A stretch of DNA of 64,000 bases. It comes from Kibdelosporangium philippinense (GTDB taxonomy: Bacteria > Actinomycetota > Actinomycetes > Mycobacteriales > Pseudonocardiaceae). Every line of letters starts with the position of its first letter. The stretch's first letter is position 1. The position numbers were made by a program, and so were the translations under genes. Shown piece by piece: positions 26,392-33,347 of the stretch. The notes under the pieces were generated by a model. That model ran no database searches, was not told where the DNA came from, and was given only the letters and a program-made list of their open reading frames with translations. The stretch lies in assembly GCF_021390435.2 (NCBI RefSeq), contig NZ_JAJVCN010000002.1, positions 1,302,001 to 1,366,000 on the forward strand. The letters are read 5' to 3'.

Positions 26392-27597
26392 ATGAGCACG
26401 GCGACCGAGCTGCTGACCGCCATCAAAGACGTCGGGACTGACCCGGCGCGCGGCGGGTATTCCCGGCACGGCTTCGACACCTCGGAGCTGGAATTACGGG
26501 AGTGGTTCACCGCCGAAGCGGGCAAACGCGGCCTTGAGGTCGAAGTCGACCGGAACGGCAACATCTGGGCCTGGTGGGGCACACCAGGCCCAGACGCCCT
26601 GGTCACCGGCAGCCACCTGGATTCCGTGCCCGGTGGCGGCGCCTTCGACGGCCCGCTCGGCGTCGTGTCCAGTCTCGCCGCGGTGGACGTGTTGCAGGCC
26701 AAGGGTTTCCAGCCGTCACGGCCGCTCGCGCTGATGGTGTTCGCTGAGGAGGAGGGCGGCCGCTTCGGCGTGCCATGCCTCGGTTCCCGGCTGCTCAGCG
26801 GTGCGACTCCCGCTGACGTCGCGTTGAATCTGAAAGACAATGCCGGAAACACGTTCGCGGACGCCGTGAAGGCCGCCGGGCTCGATCCTTCCCGGATCGG
26901 TAAAGACTCCGAGGCGTTGTCCCGGATCGGGCGCTTTGTCGAACTGCACGTCGAACAGGGCCGTGCGCTGATCGATCTGGACGCGCCAGTCGCCGTGGCC
27001 ACGTCCATCCTCGCGCACGGTCGCTGGCGGTTCCGGTTCACCGGCGAGGGCAACCACGCTGGCGCCACTCCGATGGGCATCCGGCGTGACCCGATGCTCC
27101 CAGCGTCCCAGCTGATCCTTTCCGCACGGTGGGCCGCGTCCAGTGTGGACGGAGCACGGGCCACGGTCGGCCGCATTGTGCCCACACCTGGTGGTACGAA
27201 CGTGATCGCCTCGGCGGTGGATGTCTGGCTCGACGCGCGCGCTCCCAACGACGGCCGGACGCGATCGGTCGTCGAGCGGATCACCGCGGCCGCCACGCAG
27301 GCAGCCCGAGACGAGGGCTGCGAGCTGACCGTGACCGAAGAGTCCTATGGGGACACCGTCCACTTTGATGCTTCGTTGCGGGACGAGCTTTCCGAGATCC
27401 TTGGCACAGTGCCCGCGCTGCCGACTGGCGCCGGTCATGACGCCGGGATTCTGGCTGCTCATGTGCCGACCGCGATGTTGTTCGTGCGTAACCCGACTGG
27501 CATCAGTCACGCGCCAGAGGAACATGCCGAGCCCGACGACTGTGAGGCGGGTGTCGAAGCGCTCGCGAAGGTTCTCGAGAAGCTAGCTGCCGAATGA
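26392..27597 (+). CDS. M20 amidohydrolase in hut operon, probable N-formylglutamate deformylase substitute
   Basis: 401-residue member of the allantoate amidohydrolase/hydantoinase group of M20 metallopeptidases. Zinc ligand motifs are GSHLDSVPGGGAFDG (His and Asp), FAEEEGGRFG (Glu pair) and FVELHVEQGRAL. A dimerisation domain with GEGNHAGATPMGIRRDP follows, and a late GAGHDAGILA carries the last histidine. By sequence alone it would be called allantoate deiminase. Its place between hutU and hutF, in an operon with no hutG, points to removal of the formyl group from N-formyl-L-glutamate, the step after HutF. It starts eight bases after hutU and overlaps hutF by four bases. Confidence 0.88.
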   Translation: MSTATELLTAIKDVGTDPARGGYSRHGFDTSELELREWFTAEAGKRGLEVEVDRNGNIWAWWGTPGPDALVTGSHLDSVPGGGAFDGPLGVVSSLAAVDVLQAKGFQPSRPLALMVFAEEEGGRFGVPCLGSRLLSGATPADVALNLKDNAGNTFADAVKAAGLDPSRIGKDSEALSRIGRFVELHVEQGRALIDLDAPVAVATSILAHGRWRFRFTGEGNHAGATPMGIRRDPMLPASQLILSARWAASSVDGARATVGRIVPTPGGTNVIASAVDVWLDARAPNDGRTRSVVERITAAATQAARDEGCELTVTEESYGDTVHFDASLRDELSEILGTVPALPTGAGHDAGILAAHVPTAMLFVRNPTGISHAPEEHAEPDDCEAGVEALAKVLEKLAAE

Positions 27598-28874
27598 GAT
27601 ATTGGTGTGAGCACGCCTGGCTGGACTCGTCAGGCGTGCGTTCCAGCGTTGTTGTCGACGTCGCCGACGGCAGGATCACTGCTGTCGTGCCCGATTCGCC
27701 GTGCCCGCCCGACGCGCACCGGCTCACTGGCTTGGTGCTGCCGGGTTTCGCGAACGCGCATTCGCACGCTTTCCATCGCGCATTGCGCGGCCGTACACAC
27801 GCGGACGGCGGTACATTTTGGACCTGGCGCACCGGCATGTATTCACTGGCTTCGAAGCTCGATCCGGACAGCTATCTGAAGCTGGCGACGGCCGTGTACG
27901 CCGAGATGGCGTTGGCCGGGGTGACATGTGTCGGCGAGTTCCACTATGTACACCACGCGCCCGGCGGATCCCGCTACGCCGATCCTAATGCGATGTCCGA
28001 GGCGTTGCGGGAAGCGGCTTCGCTGGCCGGAATCCGCGTGACGCTGCTGGACACGTGTTATCTGGCAGGCGGAATCGACCAGCCGCTTGATCCTTCGCAG
28101 CTGCGCTTTTCGGATGGCTCAGTGGATGCTTGGACGTCTCGGGTTTCCTCGTTGCGGTCCGACTCGACGTTGCTTGCGGGCGCTGCGATCCACTCGGTCC
28201 GTGCGGTGCCGCGATCGTCCTTGTCTGCTTTGGTTTCCGCGTGGCCTACTGGCCCGCTGCATGTGCATTTGTCTGAGCAGCCAGCGGAGAACGAAGCGTG
28301 TCTTTCGGCTTACGGTCTGAGTCCAACCGAGTTGCTGGCGGAGGCTGGCGCGCTGTCACCGCGTACGACCGCAGTTCACGCGACGCATTTGTCCACCAAG
28401 GACATCTCGCTGCTTGGATCTTCAGGGACCGGCGCGTGCTTCTGCCCGACGACAGAGGCTGACCTGGCCGACGGGATCGGGCCAGCGCGTGAACTCGTTG
28501 ACGCGGGTTCACCGTTGTCGCTCGGCAGCGACCAGCACGCGGTGATCGATCCTTTGCTGGAAGCCCGTGCCCTGGAACACGGCGAACGGCTGCGTACGGG
28601 TCAGCGCGGCCGGTTCACGCCCGCGGAGCTGTTCTCGGCGCTGACGGCACACGCCAGCCTCGGCTGGCAACCGGGATTCGCCGACCTGGTGGCGATCTCG
28701 TTGGACACCCCGCGAACCGCGGGGTGCCTGCCCGAGCAGGCGATGCTCGTGGCGACCGGGGCAGACGTGCATACGGTCATCGCCAGTGGCAAGGTGATAG
28801 TCGAGGACGGGCACCATCGCGTCGGCGACGTCGGTCGGCTGCTGGCCGCGGCGATTGAGGAGTTGTGGCGATGA
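27594..28874 (+). CDS. hutF: Formimidoylglutamate deiminase
   Basis: 426-residue amidohydrolase-superfamily deiminase converting N-formimidoyl-L-glutamate to N-formyl-L-glutamate and ammonia. Metal ligands appear in LPGFANAHSHAFHRAL (HxH), in HVHLSEQPAEN (His), AVHATHL and LGSDQHAV (Asp). The start is the ATG overlapping the stop of the preceding gene. Codon third positions carry more T than in hutH and hutU, but the reading frame is clean. Its presence defines the two-step route from formimidoylglutamate to glutamate through formylglutamate, rather than the direct HutG route. Confidence 0.94.
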   Translation: MRYWCEHAWLDSSGVRSSVVVDVADGRITAVVPDSPCPPDAHRLTGLVLPGFANAHSHAFHRALRGRTHADGGTFWTWRTGMYSLASKLDPDSYLKLATAVYAEMALAGVTCVGEFHYVHHAPGGSRYADPNAMSEALREAASLAGIRVTLLDTCYLAGGIDQPLDPSQLRFSDGSVDAWTSRVSSLRSDSTLLAGAAIHSVRAVPRSSLSALVSAWPTGPLHVHLSEQPAENEACLSAYGLSPTELLAEAGALSPRTTAVHATHLSTKDISLLGSSGTGACFCPTTEADLADGIGPARELVDAGSPLSLGSDQHAVIDPLLEARALEHGERLRTGQRGRFTPAELFSALTAHASLGWQPGFADLVAISLDTPRTAGCLPEQAMLVATGADVHTVIASGKVIVEDGHHRVGDVGRLLAAAIEELWR

Positions 28875-30019
28875 GTTTGCTGCTCACCGGTATCGGCGAG
28901 CTGACCACGAACGACGACGAACTGGGCACACTGCACGACGCGGCGTTGGTGATCGACGGTGACTCGGTGGTCTGGACAGGCCCGGCATCCTCAGCACCCG
29001 CGGCCGACGACGCGGTGGACCTGGAAGGCCGCGCGGTCCTGCCCGGCTGGGTCGACAGCCACACCCACCTGGTCTTCGCAGGAGACAGGACAACAGAATT
29101 CGCTGCCCGAATGGCCGGACAAGCCTACCGTGCGGGCGGAATCGCCGTTACGGTCGGCGCAACCCGTTCGGCATCAGACGAAGAACTGACCGCGGTGATC
29201 CGTAAGCACGTCGCCGAAGCCGTGTCCCAGGGCACGACGTACATCGAGACCAAGACCGGCTACGGCCTCGATGTCCCGAACGAACTGCGTTCCGCGGTTT
29301 TGGCCTCGTCCGAAGTGGACGAAGTCACGTTCCTCGGCGCACACCTGGTGCCGCAGGGCTGGGACGCGGATTCCTATGTGGACCTTGTCTGCGGCGAAAT
29401 GCTTGCCGCAGTCGCGCCCCACGTCCGGTGGATTGACGTCTTCTGCGAAACCGGAGCATTCGATGGCCAGCAGTCACGCGCGGTGTTGCAGGCAGGCGCG
29501 AAACACGGCCTCGGCCTTCGTGTCCACGGCAACCAACTCGACTATGGCCCGGGCGTGCGTCTTGCCGTCGAGCTGAATGCCGCTTCGGTCGACCATTGCA
29601 CGTACCTCACAAAGTCCGATGTGGACGACCTTGCCAGCTCGGAAACCGTGGCGACCTTGTTGCCCGCTTGCGACCTGTCGACCCGCCAACCCTTGCCAGA
29701 CGCGCAATCCCTGCTGAACGCTGGCGCCACAGTTGCCTTGGCCTCGAACTGCAACCCGGGCTCCTCGTACACAACCTCAATGGCCTTTTGTGTCGCCATC
29801 GCCGTACTCCAGATGCGAATGAGCGTCTCCGAAGCCGTCCGCGCAGCCACCTGGGGCGGCGCCCGAGCCCTACGCCGCGAGCACGAGATCGGCATCCTCC
29901 GCCAAGGCGCCCGCGCGGACATCCACGTCCTCGACGCCCCCTCAATCACCCACCTCGCCTACCGCCCAGGCGTCCCCCTAACCCACGCCGTATGGCGCAA
30001 AGGAACTCGCGCCCGCTAA
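28871..30019 (+). CDS. hutI: Imidazolonepropionase
   Basis: 382-residue amidohydrolase opening the imidazolone ring of imidazolonepropionate to give N-formimidoyl-L-glutamate. Visible are the metal box LPGWVDSHTHLVFAGDR (HxH), the substrate segment TYIETKTGYGLD, GLRVHGNQLDYGPGV with a ligand histidine, SVDHCTYL, and ALASNCNPGSSYT with the aspartate replaced by asparagine as in the family. The ATG at 28871 overlaps the hutF stop. It is the last gene of the operon; four bases after its stop the left arm of an inverted-repeat cassette begins, so the transcript end is inside that array. Confidence 0.95.
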   Translation: MSLLLTGIGELTTNDDELGTLHDAALVIDGDSVVWTGPASSAPAADDAVDLEGRAVLPGWVDSHTHLVFAGDRTTEFAARMAGQAYRAGGIAVTVGATRSASDEELTAVIRKHVAEAVSQGTTYIETKTGYGLDVPNELRSAVLASSEVDEVTFLGAHLVPQGWDADSYVDLVCGEMLAAVAPHVRWIDVFCETGAFDGQQSRAVLQAGAKHGLGLRVHGNQLDYGPGVRLAVELNAASVDHCTYLTKSDVDDLASSETVATLLPACDLSTRQPLPDAQSLLNAGATVALASNCNPGSSYTTSMAFCVAIAVLQMRMSVSEAVRAATWGGARALRREHEIGILRQGARADIHVLDAPSITHLAYRPGVPLTHAVWRKGTRAR

Positions 30020-30025
30020 AACACC

Positions 30026-30127
30026 GTGTCCACCGTTCCTGAAGAGTGTGTCCACCGTTCCGACACACCGTGTCCACCGTTCCGGCACACCGAAATGCAC
30101 GTTGCTGAACAGTCAAATCCACACCGC
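30026..30127 (-). repeat. Left array of 22-bp units (inverted-repeat arm)
   Basis: Units GTGTCCACCGTTCC start at 30026, 30048 and 30070, followed by degenerate units at 30092 (GAAATGCACGTTGC) and 30114, an exact 22-base period. It is the mirror image of the array at 31113-31214, with the degenerate units nearest the enclosed gene on both sides. On the minus strand the unit reads GGAACGGTGGACAC. Confidence 0.9.
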
Positions 30128-30138
30128 GCGATTCCGGC

Positions 30139-30169
30139 GAGTTGTCCACAGGTGAGGAGTTGTCCACAG
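30139..30169 (+). other. Pair of perfect DnaA boxes (TTGTCCACA)
   Basis: The 13-base repeat GAGTTGTCCACAG occurs at 30139-30151 and 30157-30169, with an 18-base period. Each contains TTGTCCACA (30142-30150 and 30160-30168), the preferred DnaA box in Streptomyces and other actinobacteria. There is no replication gene nearby, so this is not oriC. It could titrate DnaA or bind it as a regulator, or the match may be coincidental to the TGTCCAC cores of the neighbouring array. Confidence 0.6.
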
Positions 30170-30187
30170 CCTGGCGCCGGGCAGTCT

Positions 30188-30220
30188 GGCCACGGTGACA
30201 CCTGACCGGCCACCGTGGCC
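30188..30220 (+). promoter_or_regulatory. Inverted repeat immediately upstream of the AbiEi/DUF559 gene
   Basis: 10-base arms GGCCACGGTG (30188-30197) and complement (30211-30220) separated by 13 bases; the right arm ends two bases before the ATG. AbiEi-type antitoxins are known to bind inverted repeats in their own promoters, so this is a candidate autoregulatory site. Alternatively it folds in the mRNA; no ribosome binding site is visible. Confidence 0.55.
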
Positions 30221-30222
30221 GT

Positions 30223-31119
30223 ATGCACATCAACAGCGGTCTGCACGGCGCCCACCTCAAGCACGTACTGGTTGAGGCGTTCGGTGTGTACGAGATCCGG
30301 GCGAAGCTCAACAACGGGTTTTTCGTTCACTTCAGCAAGGAAGTACTGGTCGAACGGCATCGGGCGGCTGATTTCCTGACTCGCGCCGCCGCCGCCATCC
30401 TGCACGCTGGCCCGCCAGCTGCCCTGAGCAGCCATACCTCGGCGCGTCTCTACGGTTGCGAGGCAGCCGATGACGCCCCCATCCACGTTTTGCTCCCGTA
30501 CAGACGTCGGCTGCGTTCTCGCGAAGGTATGGCCGTGCACCACAGTGGAATGGCAGCGTGGCGGGTTGAGACAGTGCACGGACTGCCAGTTCTGGCCCTC
30601 GAGTATTCGCTGGCTGAGATGCTGTGCCGGGCGCGACCCGCTGGCGCGTTCGCCTGTCTTGAGCAAGCGCTTGCGATGCAGAAGGACGAAGCTCGTGAGC
30701 GGTTCCGGGATCTGGTGGCGGAATGCGTCCTGGCCAGACTCGACAAACGCGGATATCGGCGCGCCAAGATGCTCCTTGAGCTCGCGACCGGCTTGACCGA
30801 GTCGCCGGCGGAGGGCTGGTTGCTGGTGCAGCTGGCGGACGCTGGCATCCCTGAGCCAGTGCCGCAGTTCGCCGTCGTCGGAATAGACGGGCGTGAACGG
30901 TATCGACTGGACTTCGCGTGGCCGGACTTGCGCGTCGCACTGGAATACGACGGGTATGCGGCCCATGAGGGGCGGGAGTCGCGCGATCTGGAGCGGGAGC
31001 AGGACCTTGTTCGGCGTGGCTGGATCGTGGTTCGCGCGACGGTTGCTGACCTGAAGGACCCCATCAGGCTCATCGCGGAGATTCGGCAGGCGTTCCTCCG
31101 TCGACGCGTCGCGGTCTAG
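30223..31119 (+). CDS. AbiEi-like/DUF559 endonuclease-fold protein
   Basis: 298-residue protein of a large actinobacterial family. The N-terminal part (about 40-160, HAGPPAALSSHTSARLYG and IHVLLPYRRR) resembles the AbiEi antitoxin core. The C-terminal part (about 205-298) is a DUF559/Vsr-like nuclease domain with YRLDFAWPDLRVALEYDGYA and EREQDLVRRGWIVVRATVADL. The Asp in RLDFAWPD, the Glu in ALEYDG and the later basic patch are the expected PD-(D/E)XK elements. The biological role of the family is unknown. No AbiEii toxin gene is next to it. It lies inside 97-bp inverted repeats, with DnaA boxes and a palindrome upstream and no Shine-Dalgarno site. Confidence 0.85.
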   Translation: MHINSGLHGAHLKHVLVEAFGVYEIRAKLNNGFFVHFSKEVLVERHRAADFLTRAAAAILHAGPPAALSSHTSARLYGCEAADDAPIHVLLPYRRRLRSREGMAVHHSGMAAWRVETVHGLPVLALEYSLAEMLCRARPAGAFACLEQALAMQKDEARERFRDLVAECVLARLDKRGYRRAKMLLELATGLTESPAEGWLLVQLADAGIPEPVPQFAVVGIDGRERYRLDFAWPDLRVALEYDGYAAHEGRESRDLEREQDLVRRGWIVVRATVADLKDPIRLIAEIRQAFLRRRVAV

Positions 31120-31214
31120 GGATTTCGGTGTGCGGCAACGTGTATTTCGGTGTGCCGGAATGGTGGACACGGTGTTCTGGAACGGTGGACACAGGCTTCA
31201 GGAACGGTGGACAC
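31113..31214 (+). repeat. Right array of 22-bp units (inverted-repeat arm)
   Basis: Units start at 31113 (degenerate, over the stop codon), 31135 (GCAACGTGTATTTC), 31157 (GGAATGGTGGACAC), 31179 and 31201 (GGAACGGTGGACAC), an exact 22-base period. It is the reverse complement of the left array at 30026-30127. Linkers between units, such as GGTGTGCC, recur in the third array at 41.9 kb. Confidence 0.9.
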
Positions 31215-31227
31215 GGGTGGGAGGGGT

Positions 31228-31263
31228 GCGCGCCCGCTGAGTGAGGGGCCTCAGCGGGCGCGC
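31228..31263. terminator. Terminator between the cassette and the S1 protease gene
   Basis: 13-base perfect arms GCGCGCCCGCTGA (31228-31240) and complement (31251-31263) with a 10-base loop. It lies 12 bases beyond the stop of the minus-strand protease and is followed on the plus strand by TTGTTTG, so it can serve both directions. Confidence 0.85.
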
Positions 31264-31275
31264 TTGTTTGGGTGG

Positions 31276-32496
31276 TTAGCTGATTTCGTAGGTCAGGTCC
31301 GAGTAGAACGCGGTCAATGGGCTTGCCCATGAGGTTCCGTTGGCGACGTTGCAGCCGGTGTTGCTGCGGCTGTGCAGGGCTGTGGCGTAGCGGTTTCCGC
31401 TTGCTGCCAGCCAGTACCAGCCGCCGCCGCTGTCTCCGCCGCAGGCGTCGTAGCCGGAGATCCGGACCATGCCGCGGGTTCCCGCGTCACTTGTGCTTGT
31501 GACTGTGGCGCAGGGGTTTCCGGCTCGGGCCGGGTTGGTGTAGCTGGCCGACAGGCAGGCGACGTCGTTGACCAGGAAGAACGACTTGCCCTTCACCGGG
31601 GAGGTGTTCGACCCTGCTCCGATGTAGATTCGGCCGCTGTTCACGTTGCCGTAGAACGCGTTCGTGGACACGATTCGGGTCACGTCCGAGACGCCTGAGT
31701 CGATCCGGCCGCTCACCGAGCCGACGCCACGGATGACGGCCGTGCCGTTGGACCAGTTCTCGCCGATGCCGGTGCTGCAGTGGCCCGCGGTGAGGGTGAT
31801 CCGCTGGTTGGCTGAGTTGCGTGCGGTGTAACCGATCGAACACCAGTGCTGGCCTGTGCCGTTGCGCATGATCAGGCCTGCGGCGAGGAAGTCGTCGCAG
31901 TTCGCACGGTCGGTGCAGGCGTCGGCTTCGACGGCCGGGTTCTGGTTGTTCGTGACGGCGACACCGGCTTGGCTCAGCTCTGCTCGCCGGGCAGCAGCAG
32001 GGACAGCGGCCACAACCTGGTTGTTCTGCACGTCCACGCCGATGTTGCCCGCGGCTGCTTTAGCGAGCGCGGAGGTGCCGGTGCGCAGTGCCTCGGCTTC
32101 GGCGTTGAGCTGGTCGAAGCTGCGGGCCACTAATGGGGTGTCGACCTTCACGCCCTTGCTCGCGCCGATCGCGGCGAGGGACTTTCCGGTCGACGCCAAG
32201 GTCACGGCCAGGTGGTAGGTCGCCGTGTAGGGGTCGAACCAGCCACCGCCGAACGACTTCCACTGTCTGCTGACCTCGGCCTTGAGGTCCTCACCGGCCG
32301 ACTGGGCCTGCGCCGCGGCGCGTGCCTTGGCTGGTGACAGGTCAGGGTGGGACTTCAGATAGGCCTGCGCGATCGTCGCGACGGCATCGGTGCCCGAGTC
32401 GTACGCCACCTTCGCCGGCGCCGCGGTCGCAGGCGCGGCGAGTACTCCGAGAATGGAAATACCTGCCACTGCCAGAACAGCGTTTTTTCGGAACAT
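31276..32496 (-). CDS. Secreted streptogrisin/alpha-lytic-type serine protease with propeptide
   Basis: 406-residue preproprotease of family S1E. The signal peptide is MFRKNAVLAVAGISILGVLA to ATAA. A long propeptide (about 28-200) is rich in Ala and Gln and probably acts as a folding chaperone. The mature protease starts near ADACTDRANCDDFLAAGL. The triad is visible: His in TLTAGHCS, Asp in RIDSGVSDVTRI and Ser in CGGDSGGGWYW. The GDSGGG form is tolerated in this family. Cysteine pairs match streptogrisins. The ATG at 32496 has a GGGAGG site nine bases upstream. It is transcribed towards the inverted-repeat cassette and stopped by the hairpin at 31228-31263. Confidence 0.93.
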   Translation of the reverse strand: MFRKNAVLAVAGISILGVLAAPATAAPAKVAYDSGTDAVATIAQAYLKSHPDLSPAKARAAAQAQSAGEDLKAEVSRQWKSFGGGWFDPYTATYHLAVTLASTGKSLAAIGASKGVKVDTPLVARSFDQLNAEAEALRTGTSALAKAAAGNIGVDVQNNQVVAAVPAAARRAELSQAGVAVTNNQNPAVEADACTDRANCDDFLAAGLIMRNGTGQHWCSIGYTARNSANQRITLTAGHCSTGIGENWSNGTAVIRGVGSVSGRIDSGVSDVTRIVSTNAFYGNVNSGRIYIGAGSNTSPVKGKSFFLVNDVACLSASYTNPARAGNPCATVTSTSDAGTRGMVRISGYDACGGDSGGGWYWLAASGNRYATALHSRSNTGCNVANGTSWASPLTAFYSDLTYEIS

Positions 32497-32708
32497 AAAT
32501 CCTCCCTTTGAAAAAAGGCATGACAACAACACCGACGTATGTCGGAATTTCGGTGCTTTTCGAACCGGTCATCACCGTGCTTCAACGACGCGGATCGCGA
32601 CGGTACGGCGATTGCTCGATGAATGTCAACGCGCTACCGGGCATAATGCAAACGGCTGCAATCAGGTATTTTCCCCTCGCCCGATCGGGCGGCCCGAAGG
32701 CGCGGCGG
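32497..32708. other. Divergent promoter region, protease/RHH regulator
   Basis: About 210 bases without a gene, lying between the protease start and the first copy of the operator motif at 32709. It is less GC-rich than its surroundings (for example near 32640-32680, GCATAATGCAAACGG) and must contain the protease promoter. No certain binding site is recognised. Confidence 0.5.
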
Positions 32709-32814
32709 TGGCATCACGTGGCATCACGCGTGGCACCACGAATTTCGATGCCCTGACCTGTGAAAACTCTGAGTGGCATCAGTTTGGGGTTGCAGTGGTG
32801 CCATCGTGGTGCCA
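32709..32814 (+). promoter_or_regulatory. Array of six TGGCAYCAC-type operator motifs
   Basis: TGGCATCAC occurs at 32709 and 32719, TGGCACCAC at 32731 and TGGCATCAG at 32774. The reverse form GTGGTGCCA occurs at 32795 and 32806. Spacings of 10, 12, 43 and 11 bases keep the sites near the same face of the helix. The array runs up to the start of a ribbon-helix-helix gene, the type of protein that binds such short phased repeats, so autoregulation is likely. A near match (GTGGTGCCT) occurs at 34239, upstream of the ABC ATPase gene of the same locus. Confidence 0.65.
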
Positions 32815-32825
32815 TGGTTAGCGCC

Positions 32826-33320
32826 ATGGACCTCACCCCATACGTCGAGAACCTCCGAGCCGAGCTGGCCGTCGCTGCCGAAGCTGGCGGCGAGGAGGCA
32901 AAGGCACTGGCTGAGCGGCTCACCGCGCCGCTGGACTCGGCAGTGCGGTTGACCCTGCTGAGCGCCCTCTCGGCGGCCGCGGAGGAGATCACCCGCGATC
33001 TCGCTCCCGGTTCGGTTGACGTCCGGCTGCGCGGGATGGACCCCACTTTCGTCGTGGTGCCACCGGTGACACCAGGCCCCGCCGAGCCGGAGCCCGCGCC
33101 GGTGATGGCGCCACTCGCGGACGAGGCGGCCACCGCGCGGATCAACTTCCGGCTCCCTGACCAGCTCAAACAACGAGTCGAGCAGGCGGCCAACCGGGAC
33201 GGCGTGTCGATCAACACCTGGCTCGTGCGCGCCGTCGCGGCCATGGTCGACGGCGATGGTGCCACCAAGAAACGTGGCGGAACCTGGGAAGGACAATCCT
33301 TCTCCGGCTGGGTCCGCTGA
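32826..33320 (+). CDS. Ribbon-helix-helix regulator, HicB/Arc-like
   Basis: 164-residue DNA-binding protein. The N-terminal part (1-60) is helical with a long conserved segment (ALAERLTAPLDSAVRLTLL). A Pro-rich linker follows (PPVTPGPAEPEPAPV). A C-terminal ribbon-helix-helix domain (about 104-142) reads ARINFRLPDQLKQRVEQAA then GVSINTWLVRAVAAM, like HicB and Arc antitoxins. No HicA-like toxin gene is present; the locus instead continues with DUF4097 and an ABC exporter, which is how this family usually occurs in actinomycetes. The start MDLTPYVENL at 32826 is chosen by family appearance. There is no Shine-Dalgarno site, so the mRNA may be leaderless. Confidence 0.85.
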   Translation: MDLTPYVENLRAELAVAAEAGGEEAKALAERLTAPLDSAVRLTLLSALSAAAEEITRDLAPGSVDVRLRGMDPTFVVVPPVTPGPAEPEPAPVMAPLADEAATARINFRLPDQLKQRVEQAANRDGVSINTWLVRAVAAMVDGDGATKKRGGTWEGQSFSGWVR

Positions 33321-33347
33321 TCAATCACCCCGAAAGGAAATGCTGTC

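Larger units (their letters stand above)
30024..31216. mobile_element. Candidate single-gene cassette bounded by 97-bp inverted repeats
   Basis: Bases 30024-30120 and the reverse complement of 31120-31216 align without gaps. I count 85 identities in 97 by hand, including 21 identical bases at each outer end. Between them lies one gene with a DUF559 endonuclease-like domain. The right repeat begins directly after the stop codon. Outside, hutI ends at 30019, and a terminator for the next gene starts at 31228. No adjacent target duplication is seen; a 10-base direct repeat CGCGCCCGCT (30008-30017 and 31229-31238) brackets the unit but is not symmetrically placed. Calling it mobile is inference. 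Confidence 0.45.

Noticed and set aside
30142..30168. Chromosomal or plasmid replication origin at the DnaA boxes
   Set aside because: There are only two perfect boxes, no AT-rich unwinding region and no dnaA, dnaN or rep gene nearby.
30008..31238. Target-site duplication CGCGCCCGCT around the inverted-repeat cassette
   Set aside because: The two copies are six bases outside the left arm and twelve outside the right. One is part of the hutI coding end and the other part of a terminator stem, so chance similarity of GC-rich sequence is more likely.
32826..33320. HicAB toxin-antitoxin system
   Set aside because: The RHH protein resembles HicB, but there is no small HicA-like double-stranded-RNA-binding toxin gene on either side. 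The neighbours are DUF4097 and an ABC exporter.
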